From: Prevotella sp.
GTDB lineage: Bacteria > Bacteroidota > Bacteroidia > Bacteroidales > Bacteroidaceae
Direction: 5' to 3'
NCBI GenBank assembly: GCA_017619375.1
Contig: JAFZSL010000077.1
Span: 1-64,000, forward strand
DNA: 64,000 bases
Below, piece after piece: positions 54,355 to 62,227 of the stretch. A program made the position numbers and the translations under genes. The notes beneath the pieces were generated by a model. That model saw only the letters and a program-made list of their open reading frames with translations. It was not told the DNA's origin and did not search any database. The stretch's first letter is position 1. Each line of letters begins with the position of its first letter.

Positions 54355-55793
54355 TCCGCACCGCCCTCCGTCTGTGTCTTGGGCCAATTGACAAGGAAGA
54401 GCCTTGAAGTCGCCCTGGTGAAAGCGGTGTAGAGCCAGTGGATGTAGTCGGGAGTAAGCATGTCGTCGGTCATGTAACCTTGGTCGACATAGACGTGCTC
54501 CCATTGTCCGCCCTGGGCCTTGTGACACGTCACCGCATAGGCGTATTTCACTTGCAAGGCGTTGTAGTAACGGTCGTCCCTCACCTTCAGCATGCGCTGG
54601 TGCATTTGGGCGACATCCCCATAGTCGGACAACACCCCTTGAAACAGAGCCTCGCTCTGCTCACGGGTGAGCGATGGCGACTCGGAAGTGAGGGAGTCGA
54701 GCATGACGGTGGCCTCCAACTCATAGTCGTCATAGTCGGGAAAGGTCATCACCACATCGGTGAAATGAAAACCATAGAGTGCTTGGTGACGGCGGACACG
54801 CCTCACCCTCACACGGTCGCCATTGGCGATGAACTGCAAGGGGCATTGCTCATCCTTTTCCTGTTCCGCCCAGAAATAGTTGTTGCGCACCACGATGAGC
54901 ATGTCGCCAGTACAAAGTTCCTCCTCCCTCCCGAGCACGCTGCCGCGGATGCCACGGTTGTAGATGTTGGCACGCTTGTTGGAACGGGTGACGACTATGG
55001 TTTCGTCCTGCCCCACCTCGCCGTAACTGCCATGGAGCGACTCGATGAGTTCGTCGCCCATCACCAGGCGGATGTCAGCAAAGCCATGGAAGCGGATGCG
55101 GGGCAAGGCGGTGGCCTTGTCATGAGTGATCATATGGCGCACGACGGTGGCGTTGTATAGGATGCCCGACTGCTGGCTCTGCCGCAACACCTCGTTGAGG
55201 TCGCAGTGATAAGCCTTGAGGCCATACCCCTCCAGGAAGGCGGGCTGCAAGGCGGGAGACTCCACCTCGCCCACCGGAGGCAACTGCGCCTTGTCGCCGA
55301 TAAGCATCAGCCTGCAATTGCTGCCACCATAGACGAAGCGCACCAAGTCGTCGAGCAGCCGACCGCTGCCAAAGGCCGTCTCGCCTGCGTCCATGTTGGA
55401 AACCATCGACGCCTCGTCGACGATGAAAAGGGTGTCGCGATGAAGGTTGTCGTTGAGGTTGAACCCCGTCATCTCACCGGTGAACGTTTTCTGACGGTAA
55501 ATCTTCCTATGGATGGTGAACGCCGCATGGCCGCTATTGAGGGAGAACACCTTGGCCGCCCTCCCCGTGGGAGCGAGAAGCATCACCTTCTGCTTCAAGG
55601 CCAGCATGGCCCGGACGATGGCTCCTGCCACAGTGGTCTTGCCCGTACCGGCCGCACCGCACATCACCATCACGGCGTGGCTCTCAGGGTCGGAGGCGAA
55701 GCGTGAGAACATCTTCACCGCCATCTCCTGCTCACCAGTAGGATTCACACCCAATGCTTGGCGAATCCGCCAAGACAACTCCTCTTCCACCAT
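54351..55793 (-). CDS. RecD-like superfamily 1 DNA helicase
   Basis: 480 residues. Walker A MVMCGAAGTGKTTVAGA, motif Ia LAPTGRAAKVF, Walker B LFIVDEASMV, motif III LMLIGDKAQLPPVG, and at the C-terminus motif V/VI YAVTCHKAQGGQWEHVYVDQ and WLYTAFTRATSRLFLVNW. The protein matches the short RecD2/Dda-like helicases of Bacteroidetes that are not part of RecBCD. Probably 5'-3' unwinding in repair or replication restart. Confidence 0.9.
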   Translation of the reverse strand: MVEEELSWRIRQALGVNPTGEQEMAVKMFSRFASDPESHAVMVMCGAAGTGKTTVAGAIVRAMLALKQKVMLLAPTGRAAKVFSLNSGHAAFTIHRKIYRQKTFTGEMTGFNLNDNLHRDTLFIVDEASMVSNMDAGETAFGSGRLLDDLVRFVYGGSNCRLMLIGDKAQLPPVGEVESPALQPAFLEGYGLKAYHCDLNEVLRQSQQSGILYNATVVRHMITHDKATALPRIRFHGFADIRLVMGDELIESLHGSYGEVGQDETIVVTRSNKRANIYNRGIRGSVLGREEELCTGDMLIVVRNNYFWAEQEKDEQCPLQFIANGDRVRVRRVRRHQALYGFHFTDVVMTFPDYDDYELEATVMLDSLTSESPSLTREQSEALFQGVLSDYGDVAQMHQRMLKVRDDRYYNALQVKYAYAVTCHKAQGGQWEHVYVDQGYMTDDMLTPDYIHWLYTAFTRATSRLFLVNWPKTQTEGGAE

Positions 55794-55824
55794 GGGTCAC
55801 ATCTTACGATTATTATCTCCCATG

Positions 55825-56481
55825 CTACGCCTTGTCTGCTGGAGGCAGTTTCTCGTTGAGTTTGCGACGATACTTGGACGACCTGCCCCAACGGTTGCGC
55901 TCCTTCTGGCTGTCCTTGAAAGCCACGAAGGCAATCACCCCTGCCAGGACGATGAATGCCAGCAACAACACCCAGCCTATGACGCCCAGGTCGATGTCGA
56001 ACGAACGGGCGGCATGTGTCACACGATGCACATGCCAGGCCAAGGCGACGAAGACGAGAAACTTTGCATAGGGCACCCATGCCTCCATCCCTACATCATG
56101 AAACCTTCTCACCTGGGCAGAGAACAACAAAAAGATGAAGATGTAAATAGGAATGGAGTAGGATTTATACTCATAAGGAAACATCTTCGTCTTGTCCAAG
56201 GAGCTGTACTTCTGCAACAGGATTTGCTCACCGGAGTCCAGCCAGATGAGGAATCCCAGATAGGTAACCACGGCGAAGAGAACGGAAAAGAGGAAAAACC
56301 ACCAATATTCCGACCGCCGCATGCGACCTTTGAAGTTGAACAAGTTGGAAAAACCTGCCCACACGCCCTCCATGAAGTTGACCCTGCGAGTGGACGACCT
56401 GTGATGATGGTGATGTCTATGTGACCTATGGGAATGCTCCCCATGAGAAGCATGATGATGGTCAGAACTTGATGTATCCAT
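55825..56481 (-). CDS. DUF805 membrane protein
   Basis: 218 residues. A histidine-rich N-terminus (SDHHHASHGEHSHRSHRHHHHH) precedes FNFKGRMRRSEYWWFFLFSVLF, the DUF805 signature, and four membrane helices. The motif VRRFHDVGMEAW is also typical. The cytoplasmic His cluster could bind metal and is unusual for the family. Role unknown. A -7 box TATTTTTG lies just upstream on the minus strand (56519-56512). Confidence 0.85.
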   Translation of the reverse strand: MDTSSSDHHHASHGEHSHRSHRHHHHHRSSTRRVNFMEGVWAGFSNLFNFKGRMRRSEYWWFFLFSVLFAVVTYLGFLIWLDSGEQILLQKYSSLDKTKMFPYEYKSYSIPIYIFIFLLFSAQVRRFHDVGMEAWVPYAKFLVFVALAWHVHRVTHAARSFDIDLGVIGWVLLLAFIVLAGVIAFVAFKDSQKERNRWGRSSKYRRKLNEKLPPADKA

Positions 56482-56572
56482 TTTCCAACACGATGTTGAT
56501 TAATATGACCGCAAAAATAAATAATTCAAAGCAAAAATGCAAGAATATCCCCTAAAAACCTTTCCACCATGG

Positions 56573-56842
56573 TCACACCACGTCCCATGGCGCATCCTTC
56601 CCGTCCCTGACTGCCGTCTGGCCCGGCAGCAACTCAGGCAGGTTTTCCAATGAAGGGTCCAACGCCAGCACTTCCTCAACGGAACACACGTCAAGGTCTT
56701 CTTCTGTGAAGTCGTCCGAACCCAACACTTCCCAATCTCCCTCAAGGTCGAGATGCACACACGTGATGTCATCGTCGCCTTGAATAATCTGCCGTGTGGT
56801 CACCACCGGCTTCCATTGTTCATCATTTTTCAAAAAGGGCAT
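56573..56842 (-). CDS. Small acidic conserved protein
   Basis: 89 residues from the ATG at 56842. MPFLKNDEQWKPVVTTRQIIQ is followed by an acidic, leucine-rich part (DDFTEEDLDVCSVEEVLALDPSLENLPELLPG). No known domain is recognised. It lies 23 bp after the dacB stop, on the same strand, and probably shares its transcript. Confidence 0.5.
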   Translation of the reverse strand: MPFLKNDEQWKPVVTTRQIIQGDDDITCVHLDLEGDWEVLGSDDFTEEDLDVCSVEEVLALDPSLENLPELLPGQTAVRDGKDAPWDVV

Positions 56843-56864
56843 ATGAATACTGTTTTGGGGTATG

Positions 56865-58079
56865 TCACTTGCAAATGGCCTCGCAGACCTTGTCTTGGAA
56901 AGCACGTCCGTCGGAGGCCTTTACCAACCCCTGGTTGAGGATGGCGAAACAAAGGGTGTGGCCGTTAGACGCCTGGCAGAAGCCGCCCAAGGTGGAAACA
57001 CCTGTCACCGTCCCTGTCTTGGCATGGACATTCCCACGGCACACTCCCGACGTCATGCGTTTCTCCAACGTACCGTCCACGCCGGCGATGGGAAGCGTCG
57101 GATAGAGATGGTCATAGATTTCCCTGTTGTCGTAAGCGTGGCGCAACAGTCGAACGATAAGTTCGGCGGAGACATAGGAATAGTGTGACAGGCCGCTGCC
57201 ATCGGCGAAGGTGTAGTCCAGCGGGTCGAGGCCCATGCGGTAAACCAGGCGCTTCATCGCTCCGGAGGCATCGGCTGCCGTGGCCGTCTGTGGTGAACTC
57301 GCCTTGGCTATCTGGTAGAACATCGACTCTGCATAGAGGTTGTCGCTCTCCTTCATCATCCTGTAGAGCACCTTGTCGATGCTGCTCCGATAACGGTAGA
57401 TTTCCGTGCACCTCTGCGGCCGACGTCCCTTTGCCGTGGTCACATCCAGTTGGATGCCCGACGAACGCATCTCTCCCATGAGGGCGCTGACAAACTGGTC
57501 TTTCTTGTCCACAAGGAGGGGAGTCAACCGACTGTTGTCATCGTCCCAGCACCAACCGCTGCCATAAGCCATCGTGTCTTTCATCGAAACGTCTGCCACC
57601 ACCCTTCCCACGATATGGCGGATGCCAAAACGGCGGATGCTGTCGGCAAACGACCTGAGGTCGGAACGGGTGATGGTGGGGTCGAAGCCACCCACGCAAT
57701 ATAGGTCGCCACGAAGGGTGTCACCCACCAATTGACCGCTGTAGCAGATGGATGTTTGGTAGCCATAGTCGCCACCGAGCATGTCGAGTGCGGTGATGGA
57801 GGTGACCAATTTCATCACGGAGGCGGGACGCTGACGATGATACTCGTTATGGACAAACACCGTTTGGTTGGTGGTCAAGTCGTATACCATCAGTCCCAAC
57901 TGTGTGTGACCCAATAGTTTGTCGCCCATCAACTCCTCAAGCCTGTAGCGAGTGCCCTCATACCAACCCTGATAGGCATCACCCTGCCTCTGCATGTTGT
58001 CAGTGAAAACGACCTCTTGTGCATGCAGAACAAAAGAAAATGCCAAAAACAGGAGGGATAATATATGTTGTCTTCTCAT
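56865..58079 (-). CDS. dacB: D-alanyl-D-alanine carboxypeptidase/endopeptidase (PBP4 family)
   Basis: 404 residues with a signal peptide (MRRQHILSLLFLAFSFVLHAQ). The three penicillin-binding motifs of the S13 family are present: S-x-x-K in RPASVMKLVT, S-x-N in ESDNLYAES, and K-T-G in HAKTGTVTGVSTLGG. The enzyme trims or cleaves peptidoglycan cross-links in the periplasm. It is shorter than E. coli PBP4 (477), with a smaller insert domain. Start overlaps the stop of the PH-domain gene by 4 nt. Confidence 0.92.
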   Translation of the reverse strand: MRRQHILSLLFLAFSFVLHAQEVVFTDNMQRQGDAYQGWYEGTRYRLEELMGDKLLGHTQLGLMVYDLTTNQTVFVHNEYHRQRPASVMKLVTSITALDMLGGDYGYQTSICYSGQLVGDTLRGDLYCVGGFDPTITRSDLRSFADSIRRFGIRHIVGRVVADVSMKDTMAYGSGWCWDDDNSRLTPLLVDKKDQFVSALMGEMRSSGIQLDVTTAKGRRPQRCTEIYRYRSSIDKVLYRMMKESDNLYAESMFYQIAKASSPQTATAADASGAMKRLVYRMGLDPLDYTFADGSGLSHYSYVSAELIVRLLRHAYDNREIYDHLYPTLPIAGVDGTLEKRMTSGVCRGNVHAKTGTVTGVSTLGGFCQASNGHTLCFAILNQGLVKASDGRAFQDKVCEAICK

Positions 58080-58480
58080 TTCTTTTCAAAATAATGGGTT
58101 CGTTTATTCATTTCTTTCATGAAAGCCTCATCATTCTCAGTCATCACGCTCACCATGCGACGGGAACCATATTCCACCAGCACATAGCGCACAAGACCGA
58201 AACATGAATGCTTCATCTCCGCACCTGTCACATCGGACAAAGGGATGGAGACAGGACGCGAGAACCTTCCATGACTCACCACAAGACGATTGTCGTCGGT
58301 GAAGACATAAGTGGTGTGTATCAACCGCTCCACGACGAAGACGTCGATACAAAGCACCAATGCAGCCACTACCGCCGTTGAAGATGTGCGTTGCCAAAAG
58401 AAGAACAGCGCTACAGCGGCAAGTAGCAGCACCCATGCCAGGCCGAGAACCGTCACACGATGCTGAAAAGTCCTTTTCAT
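58076..58480 (-). CDS. Membrane protein with bacterial PH domain
   Basis: 134 residues. Two closely spaced N-terminal helices (VLGLAWVLLLAAVALFFFW, AVVAALVLCIDVFVV) are followed by a bPH_2-like domain (TTYVFTDDNRLVVSHGRFSRPVSIPLSDVTGAEM). It heads the operon with dacB. The -7 box of the proximal promoter (58492-58485) ends 4 nt before the ATG, so the mRNA from it would be leaderless. Confidence 0.75.
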   Translation of the reverse strand: MKRTFQHRVTVLGLAWVLLLAAVALFFFWQRTSSTAVVAALVLCIDVFVVERLIHTTYVFTDDNRLVVSHGRFSRPVSIPLSDVTGAEMKHSCFGLVRYVLVEYGSRRMVSVMTENDEAFMKEMNKRTHYFEKK

Positions 58481-58483
58481 TTT

Positions 58484-58615
58484 GCAAAGGTAGTGAAAAC
58501 CGAGAGAAAAGCAAAATAAGCTTGCTTATTTTCTTATCCGAGGTGCATCCTACCTTCGCGTAAGCAAAGGTAGTGAAAACCGAGAGAAAAGCAAAATAAG
58601 CTTGCTTATTTTCTT
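58484..58615 (-). promoter_or_regulatory. Tandem pair of promoter-bearing repeats (80-bp period)
   Basis: 58484-58535 and 58564-58615 are identical over 52 bp. Each, read on the minus strand, contains AAAATAAGC-AA-GCTTATTTT, a -33 TTTG, a 19-nt spacer with CTCTCG, and a -7 box TACCTTTG (58492-58485 and 58572-58565). A GGATGCACCTCGG block (within 58538-58558) lies between them. They drive the PH-domain/dacB genes. Confidence 0.75.
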
Positions 58616-58662
58616 TTCAGAGGTCAACAAATGAAGTTCCTGTCACAACTATGATTTGGTTG

Positions 58663-58830
58663 TTCACAACCACCCCGCGCCCCTCCTTAGCCTAAGGAGG
58701 TTTTTTCACAACCACCCCGCCCCCTCCTTGTCCTAAGGAGGGTTTTTCACAACCACCCCGTGCCCCTCCGAAGGAGGTTTTTTCACAACCACCCCGCCCC
58801 CTCCTTGTCCTAAGGAGGGGCACCTACCCT
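58663..58830. repeat. Four tandem hairpin units in the 58616-59330 gap
   Basis: TTCACAACCACCCCG begins at 58663, 58705, 58746 and 58782 (36-42-bp steps), each followed by a CCTCC..GGAGG hairpin. Another hairpin CCTCCCGACATCGGGAGG follows near 58844. Further right, CTGAGTT repeats (58994-59030) and no gene are seen before the CotH gene. A -7 box TATCTTTG lies at 59234-59241. Confidence 0.65.
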
Positions 58831-59330
58831 CCCCCCGTCCCCCTCCCGACATCGGGAGGAGGCTCAACCGCACCTACGCGGTGCTCGTTCATTAAGGTAC
58901 CGCTCCCTTAAAAGCGGTCGCCGTGATTCCTTACGCAACAAAGTTGCGATTTTCCATGTTCGCTGCGCTCACCTTGCTCAATGACTGAACTCAACTTCTG
59001 AGTTTGATTACTGAGTTCAATTTCTGAGTTCACGTTCTAAAGTCGGTGATAATGGCCGTGAGCAAAAGACCCGTGCGCATATTCCCTTTCCCTCGAGGGG
59101 ATATGCACACCAACACTTTGCACAAGATATTTTCGGATATTTCGGCTATTGCGTGATTGTTTCAGGTGGTAAGCGTTTCGTGGTCACAAATAAAAAAAAC
59201 AACAATCATGTTATGCTTTATGCATTTTTTCATTTATCTTTGCTACATCATTCCAGAATCAAGCCGTGCGATGCCATGGCCCATCTTACTTCAAAAACTG
59301 TATGATTCTTTCAAATTCCACCCGTCCAAG

Positions 59331-61586
59331 ATGCCCCCACTCCGAAGCACCATCATATCACTACTCCTTCTCCTCGCCGTCAACATGACAGCCGTAGCGC
59401 AAGATGATTTCCAACTCCGCATCGCATCGGTCGGGATGGAAGACATCAAGAACGACTGGAGCGACAGCACCGCCATCTTGCTGCCCATACCCACCTGCGC
59501 CTACGCCAATATCACAGGGATATCGGCACTGCCCAAGACAAAGACGGCCAATTACCACGGATGGCTGGAAGTCTACGACGGCAACGGCAATTATTTCAAG
59601 AAACGCATCATCATCAGCGCTCAAGGAAGGAGCGCCGTGTCCTATGCGAAAAAGAACTTCAAGATAGACTTCTGCGAAGATGAATGGATGGGCGAGGAGA
59701 CAACCGACGTCACCTTCAGCGACTGGGTGACACAGGATGGATTCCACCTCAAGGCCTTCAGCTTCGACTGGTTCAAAGGCACGGGAATACAAGCCTACCG
59801 CACCTATGACCTTATGACTCGCGACCGTGGGGAATACGGACGTATCTGGGAACGGGCGAACATCAACAAGCCCGATGTCAAGGCCCTCTGCCACCCCGAC
59901 GCTTTCCCCGTCGTCATCTACTTCAATGGGAAATTCCAAGGACTCTATTGCTGGCAGCTGAAGAAGCACCGCAAGAACATGAACCAGAAGAAGAACAACC
60001 CGGACCAAATCCACCTTGAAGGCTATCCACTCAACAAGCCCAACTTCTGGAATGGCGTGATCAATTGGAAACAGGTCTGGGTGCGCACGCCCAAGGACCT
60101 TTACGATATGGACGGCAAGGTGTACGACAGCGACAACCCCACCGAACTGATGGACGAAACCTCGCCCTATTACAATTTGGAAACAGACGACGCAAAGACC
60201 AAGGAGCGCAAGCAGAACTCCGCCCTCGTGAAAGCGCACCTCGTAGAACTGAGCCATCGCTTCGAGGAACTCAACACCCTTGTAGACAATGGTGCCAGCA
60301 AAGCCGAAATGCGCGCCGTCCTGGAGCAGATTTTCGACGTGCCTGGAATCATCGACTACATGCTCCACAACCTGTTGACCGTCAACTGGGATGGCGTGTG
60401 GATGAACTACCAGTGGTTCACCTACGACGGTTACAAGTGGTATGTGGCGCCATACGACCTCGACAACACTTTCGGATATGGGTCATACCGCATACTGCCC
60501 GGTGGCTATTACAACAATTTCAAACTGCTGTCCAAAGAAAACTTCATCCACAGCCCCACTTACTGGGTGTATATCTATTTCAAACAGGATATGTTCAACC
60601 GCTGGGCGGAAATCAGGAACCAGGGATTCGTCACACCGGAAGTCCTCGCCTCGCTATTCGACACTTGGTACCATTCCTTCGGAGAGGAAAACTACCGCTT
60701 GGAAAGAGAGAAATGGCCCACCAGCCAAAGCCTGCTGCCCGACATCGACAATGCGCCATGGGAACAACAGCCTTTCAATTACAACACCTTCAAGGACGCT
60801 CCCACCTGGGACGCCAACTCCACCTATAAAAAAGGCTATGTAGTGAAACTGGTGAACCGCATCTACAAGACCAATGCGGACACAAAAGGCGTCAACCCCT
60901 ATCAGCAAATCGGCAAGCTGGACAGCCTGGAACGCATCTATCCCTATCTGGTAACCCATATCAAGGCCTTGGACCAACTCACAGGCTACACCTTCTCGCC
61001 GACCTTCATGTCACACATGCTCTACGTCTCGGCTGTGGGATGGGCCACCATCTGCCTGCCATTCCAGTTCGCCGTGCCAGAGGGAATGAGCGTATATGCC
61101 GTGAATGGCAAACGGGCGGATGGCAGACTCAACCTGGTGAAGGTGTCGTCGCCCGAGGCCAACAAACCCTACCTGGTGGAGGCTGCACCCGGCAACTACC
61201 TGCTCTCCGGCTATTCTGAAGAGCGGGACGGGGAGGAGAACGAACTACTTGCGGAGGGTAGCTTGCGCGGCACACTCGCCCCTCACTATGTGCCGGAAGG
61301 CTGCTACGTGCTGCAAAACCACAACGGGAACGTGGGGTTCTACAGGGTTGCCGAGAACGGCAAGGTGAGAATGGGGGCCAACAAGGCATGGCTGGTGCTC
61401 GACGAGAACGCATCCAACAACTACGTGCTTGATGACTACACCACCGATATCGCCAACGCCGCTGGCGACTCCCCGCAAGTGACAGACATCTACGACATGC
61501 GGGGCGTAAAGCGTTCCAACATCGGCAAAGGCATCAACATCATCCGATACAGCAACGGAAAGACGGTGAAGGTTATTGAAGATTGA
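59331..61586 (+). CDS. Exported CotH-family protein
   Basis: 751 residues from the ATG at 59331, which gives the signal peptide MPPLRSTIISLLLLLAVNMTAVAQ; upstream ATGs do not. The CotH domain (residues about 70-430) has GRSAVSYAKKNFKIDF, FLKAFSFDW-type strands, VIYFNGKFQGLYCWQLKKH and the metal/phosphate motif YDLDNTFGYGS. Family members include secreted protein kinases and cell-wall-associated proteins of anaerobes. A region with TWDANSTYKKGYVV (residue about 490) is like a small carbohydrate-binding module. The C-terminus (YDMRGVKRSN..INIIRYSNGKTVKVI) is a short T9SS-like tail. Confidence 0.8.
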   Translation: MPPLRSTIISLLLLLAVNMTAVAQDDFQLRIASVGMEDIKNDWSDSTAILLPIPTCAYANITGISALPKTKTANYHGWLEVYDGNGNYFKKRIIISAQGRSAVSYAKKNFKIDFCEDEWMGEETTDVTFSDWVTQDGFHLKAFSFDWFKGTGIQAYRTYDLMTRDRGEYGRIWERANINKPDVKALCHPDAFPVVIYFNGKFQGLYCWQLKKHRKNMNQKKNNPDQIHLEGYPLNKPNFWNGVINWKQVWVRTPKDLYDMDGKVYDSDNPTELMDETSPYYNLETDDAKTKERKQNSALVKAHLVELSHRFEELNTLVDNGASKAEMRAVLEQIFDVPGIIDYMLHNLLTVNWDGVWMNYQWFTYDGYKWYVAPYDLDNTFGYGSYRILPGGYYNNFKLLSKENFIHSPTYWVYIYFKQDMFNRWAEIRNQGFVTPEVLASLFDTWYHSFGEENYRLEREKWPTSQSLLPDIDNAPWEQQPFNYNTFKDAPTWDANSTYKKGYVVKLVNRIYKTNADTKGVNPYQQIGKLDSLERIYPYLVTHIKALDQLTGYTFSPTFMSHMLYVSAVGWATICLPFQFAVPEGMSVYAVNGKRADGRLNLVKVSSPEANKPYLVEAAPGNYLLSGYSEERDGEENELLAEGSLRGTLAPHYVPEGCYVLQNHNGNVGFYRVAENGKVRMGANKAWLVLDENASNNYVLDDYTTDIANAAGDSPQVTDIYDMRGVKRSNIGKGINIIRYSNGKTVKVIED

Positions 61587-61608
61587 CCTTCGGTCGAAGT
61601 TGCTCACG

Positions 61609-61709
61609 CTCGGCAGAACTCAAGCAAGCTTGGTCTGCTCTCGCTTAATCGCAACTTTGAAAATTAATTTTAAGCATGCTTGGTCAGCTCCCGCTTAATC
61701 GCGACATTG
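61609..61709 (+). repeat. Two decayed copies of the CTCGG-palindrome-CTCTCG repeat
   Basis: First copy 61609-61659: CTCGGCA, CAAGC-AA-GCTTG, GCTCTCG and CAACTTTG. Second copy 61672-61709: AAGC-AT-GCTT, GCTCCCG and ACATTG. GCTTGGTC and CGCTTAATCGC recur 50 bp apart. They lie between the CotH gene and the dockerin gene; the -7 boxes are imperfect. Confidence 0.6.
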
Positions 61710-61723
61710 AAGATTGAAGATAT

Positions 61724-62038
61724 ATGATACCATCAAAAAAATATGTTTTAGGCATTTTTCTGGCTTGCTGCATCCAAGCTGGTGCCACCACAATACAAGG
61801 AGACCTTGACGGCGACGGCAATCTCAGCATCATCGATGTCACATTGCTCGTCTCACATGTATTGGGCGAGCAGCTGGTCAATACCGACAATGCAGACATG
61901 AACGGAGACCATGAAGTGAACATCACCGATGTCATGCTCCTCGTGAATGCCATCCTACACCCAGAAGACAACCATCCTGGCACCCAGGAAGGAGATGCCA
62001 ACCCCGATTTGCCAGTCCTGGCTCCGTCAAGGCCCTAA
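61724..62038 (+). CDS. Minimal secreted dockerin protein
   Basis: 104 residues: a signal peptide (MIPSKKYVLGIFLACCIQAGA) followed almost at once by a complete dockerin pair, LDGDGNLSIIDVTLLVSHVL and MNGDHEVNITDVMLLVNAIL, and a short Pro-rich tail. No other domain is attached. It could be a decoy or plug for a dockerin receptor, or a stub left by deletion of a larger protein. It is 137 bp after the CotH gene. Confidence 0.7.
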   Translation: MIPSKKYVLGIFLACCIQAGATTIQGDLDGDGNLSIIDVTLLVSHVLGEQLVNTDNADMNGDHEVNITDVMLLVNAILHPEDNHPGTQEGDANPDLPVLAPSRP

Positions 62039-62074
62039 GCATCCAGAAACGATGAAGATTTTTGTGAAAAATGA

Positions 62075-62105
62075 CTGAGGGGCGGGCACAAAACCCGCCC
62101 CTCAG
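62075..62105. terminator. Perfect REP-like palindrome, possible terminator
   Basis: 12-bp arms CTGAGGGGCGGG (62075-62086) and CCCGCCCCTCAG (62094-62105) with a CACAAAA loop, lying between convergent genes. The core is shared with the palindromes at 6021 and 6236. Confidence 0.65.
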
Positions 62106-62110
62106 TGTCG

Positions 62111-62206
62111 TTATGACGATTTGACGATATGACGTAATAACGTTATAACGGAATAACGATATAACGACACAAAGACATTATGAAATGACGTCATAACGTC
62201 ATCCCG
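62111..62206. repeat. Phased 8-bp repeat, consensus NNATRACG
   Basis: Seven consecutive 8-mers from 62111 to 62166 end in ACG (TTATGACG, ATTTGACG, ATATGACG, TAATAACG, TTATAACG, GAATAACG, ATATAACG), and the same phase continues with AAATGACG, TCATAACG and TCATCCCG at 62183-62206. It sits just past the sprA 3' end. Confidence 0.8.
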
Positions 62207-62227
62207 TCAATTCCGAAAAGTTCCTTA

